Below are positions 62,477-64,000 of a DNA stretch of 64,000 nt, in pieces. The stretch comes from Hygrophila difformis (taxonomy: Eukaryota > Streptophyta > Magnoliopsida > Lamiales > Acanthaceae): NCBI GenBank assembly GCA_030278955.1, contig JAOANR010000001.1:38389708-38453707 (forward strand), read 5' to 3'. The notes under the pieces were generated by a model. The model saw only the letters and a program-made list of their open reading frames with translations. It searched no databases and was not told where the DNA came from. Positions within the stretch are counted from its first letter, which is position 1. Every line of letters starts with the position of its first letter. A program made the position numbers and the translations under genes.

Positions 62477-64000
62477 TCACTCCATCTTTGAGTCGAACAC
62501 TTGTTGTGCTCTTCCCATGTCAAAAAGATCTTCTTCAGGCCTATACTTGGCCTCCTTCTGCCTAGGCGGTCTGAGGGCCGCACAAGTATGTGGTTTGGTT
62601 GTATGCACTAATTCTGCAACAGCCAATTCCACGGGTTCGCCTTCCTCATCTCTAAATCTCATCTCCTCAAAGTGGACTCCACACATAGGATGACGATGTG
62701 CTTCTTGTTCCTCCAGAAACTTTTCCAAGTGGGCCGCTCGCTCGGCCAGCTGGGCAAGATCAGTAGCATCCTGCACAATTAAATAGTCTTTCAATTTTCG
62801 GTAACATGTTTGCTACTACAATACTGGCTATTTCCCTATCAGGGACTGCGGTGCATCGACCCTTAAGCCGCTGTAATCTGTTAATGAAAGTGCTTGCCGC
62901 CTCATCGACAAATTGTTTGGCATTTGAAAGATCTCCGAGGCTTTCCTGTGACAATGGTGTGTAGAACCTTTCAGGGAAAGTTGGTTCCAGGTCGGCCAAA
63001 TTTTGGATTAAGTTAGGCCGCAGGGACGCATACCATGCGAAGGCAGGTCCGGTGAGGGATGACTGAATAACCTTAACTTCAGCCAGTCATTGGCAGTCGC
63101 TTCACCACATTTAGTACTGAATCTGCCCACGTGTTCCACAGTGGACTTGCCATCGTCCCCTGAGAAAGTGGTGAACTCGGGCATCTTGAAGCCCCTCAGA
63201 TAAGTTTGCATGGTATCCACCCAGTCAGGGTAGGGTTTCTTGTACGTAGGCCGCTCCATTGGCCTCAGTTGAATTCCAAAATGTTGTTGTATCATGTCTG
63301 CGAGCAACTCTGGTGAGACAGCTGGTGCCTGTGTAAGAGGCATGGCGGCTAGAGGTGTGGCAGGAGTCATGGCGGCTGGTGTAGGTGCCGCCGCCACCAC
63401 TCCACATGTCGGTGGCACCCGCCCCCTAGTGTTGGTGCATCCAACCAGGTGCCTGCGTAGGAGGCATGACGGCTAAAGGAGGCATGGCGGTTGGTGTGGC
63501 AGGTGCCGTGACCACTCCACATGGTTGTGGTGTCTGGCCCCCTAGTGTTGGTGGCATCCAACCCGGTGCCTGCGTAGGAGGCATGGCGGCAAGAGGAGAC
63601 AAGACGGCTGGTGTGGCAGGAACCGCCGCCACTACATAGGGCTGTGGTGCCTGGCCCCCTAGTGTTGGCGGCATCCAACCAAGGTTCAATGGTACCGCCA
63701 CATGAGGTGTGGTTTGAACATTCAATTCCGCACATGAGGTGCTGCGGCCTGACGTGGCACCATGCCAGACGCACTAGCGCTGGCCGCCATCAAGGAGCCC
63801 GATGAAGCATAGATCGGCATGAGAGGTGTCGCGTAACCAAAATTCGGCATGCTGGGTGCCGCAGGAGTGAAGGTATAAGGCCTTTCGAAAGGGAACGAAC
63901 TGGCCAAGCCTCCGGACTCCGGGAGTGGCGGCTGGCCAAATGTGGTTCCCCAAGTCCGTTATTGGCCGCCTGACGGCCCTGGATATGGGGTGCTTGGCTG
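62477..64000 (-). pseudogene. Gypsy gag relic (non-chromovirus, Tat/Athila-like)
   Basis: Read from the right on the minus strand: a Pro/Ala-rich N-terminal region (about 63907-63330) with three 39-residue repeats; a segment with YPDWVDTMQTYLRGFKMPEF and FSGDDGKSTVEHVGRF (63270-63120); then LRLF, and in another frame ERFYTPLSQESLGDLSNAKQ and INRLQRLKGRC (62990-62860); then a third frame with AERAAHLEKFLEEQEA (about 62740) and YRPEEDLFDMGRAQQVF. These are typical of plant gypsy gags of the long-gag lineages. Frameshifts near 63030 and 62780 break it. No ATG is visible for the N-terminus, and the element continues beyond both visible edges or is truncated. Confidence 0.75.
63340..63700 (-). repeat. 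117-bp coding tandem repeat in gag N-terminus
   Basis: The word GCCCCCTAGT recurs at 63421, 63537 and 63654, a period of 116-117 bp, so the repeat is nearly always in frame as 39 residues. On the minus strand each unit encodes APGWMPPTLGGQ followed by a Pro/Ala/Thr-rich stretch ending LAAMPPTQ. The copies differ at several bases; the one at 63421 has lost a base, shifting its frame. Confidence 0.85.

Overview
This is plant nuclear DNA, from a eudicot angiosperm judging by the evidence below; I cannot name the species. Almost everything is transposable element. The only apparently intact host gene is a two-exon major-latex-protein-like (MLP/Bet v 1 family) gene on the minus strand (exon 1 34744-34927, exon 2 31882-32153). 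The plant signature rests on tRNA-iMet primer-binding sites, chromodomain-bearing Ty3/gypsy polyproteins, Stowaway-type MITEs, a CACTA end, a Cassandra LTR with an embedded 5S-like sequence, and the MLP gene with its conserved single intron.

Layout. 1-1597: an LTR in minus orientation running off the window, inserted just before the end of the 5' LTR of an old plus-strand chromovirus, element A (1598-31335). A has been opened repeatedly. A replaced segment (about 2640-5136) carries a broken minus-strand plant-transposon-protein (Transposase_32-like) ORF. Element D (5564-18591, TSD TATGT, about 5 kb of LTR-like sequence) interrupts A's pol and is itself split by gag-only element B (8835-16888, minus, TSD GTCTC). 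Element C (19585-31035, TSD ATCCC), a nearly complete chromovirus, sits in A's 3' LTR. 31336-38800: host DNA with the MLP gene, a Stowaway MITE in its intron, a CACTA end, a terminal-inverted-repeat element full of a 23-24 bp minisatellite, and a second, decayed MLP exon 2. 38801-50003: young chromovirus E (TSD TAAAA), inserted in the intron of that MLP pseudogene. 50004-64000: the rest of the duplicated intron, LTR-like and inverted dispersed repeats, and a three-layer nest: Stowaway MITE (51532-60429) cut by a Cassandra solo LTR (51682-60384, TSD CATCC), cut in turn by decayed chromovirus F (51725-60131, TSD GTGTT). Last come more MITEs and a broken minus-strand gypsy gag (62477-64000).

A, B, C, E and F are related chromoviruses (Tekay/Del-like by inference). 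Comparing them inside one window exposes a shared architecture that ordinary annotation would miss. (1) A splice donor-like GGTAAG lies just downstream of the promoter region in every LTR, with a strong pyrimidine-rich acceptor before the LTR end, and further acceptor-like sequences directly at the ATG of a pre-gag ORF and at the ATG of gag. (2) A coiled-coil pre-gag ORF lies between PBS and gag in A, C, E and F. (3) Two hairpin-plus-polypurine-tract cassettes lie in tandem at the 3' end; most elements use the second as the LTR boundary, but C uses the first. (4) Several hairpins keep their pairing while changing sequence between families, and B and C carry tandem hairpin arrays inside the putative leader intron. 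(5) Element F has perfect target-site duplications, but where its 5' LTR should be it has only a 40-bp inverted copy of the LTR's 3' terminus.

Limits: all boundaries and comparisons were read by eye. No alignments, folding energies or database searches were run.
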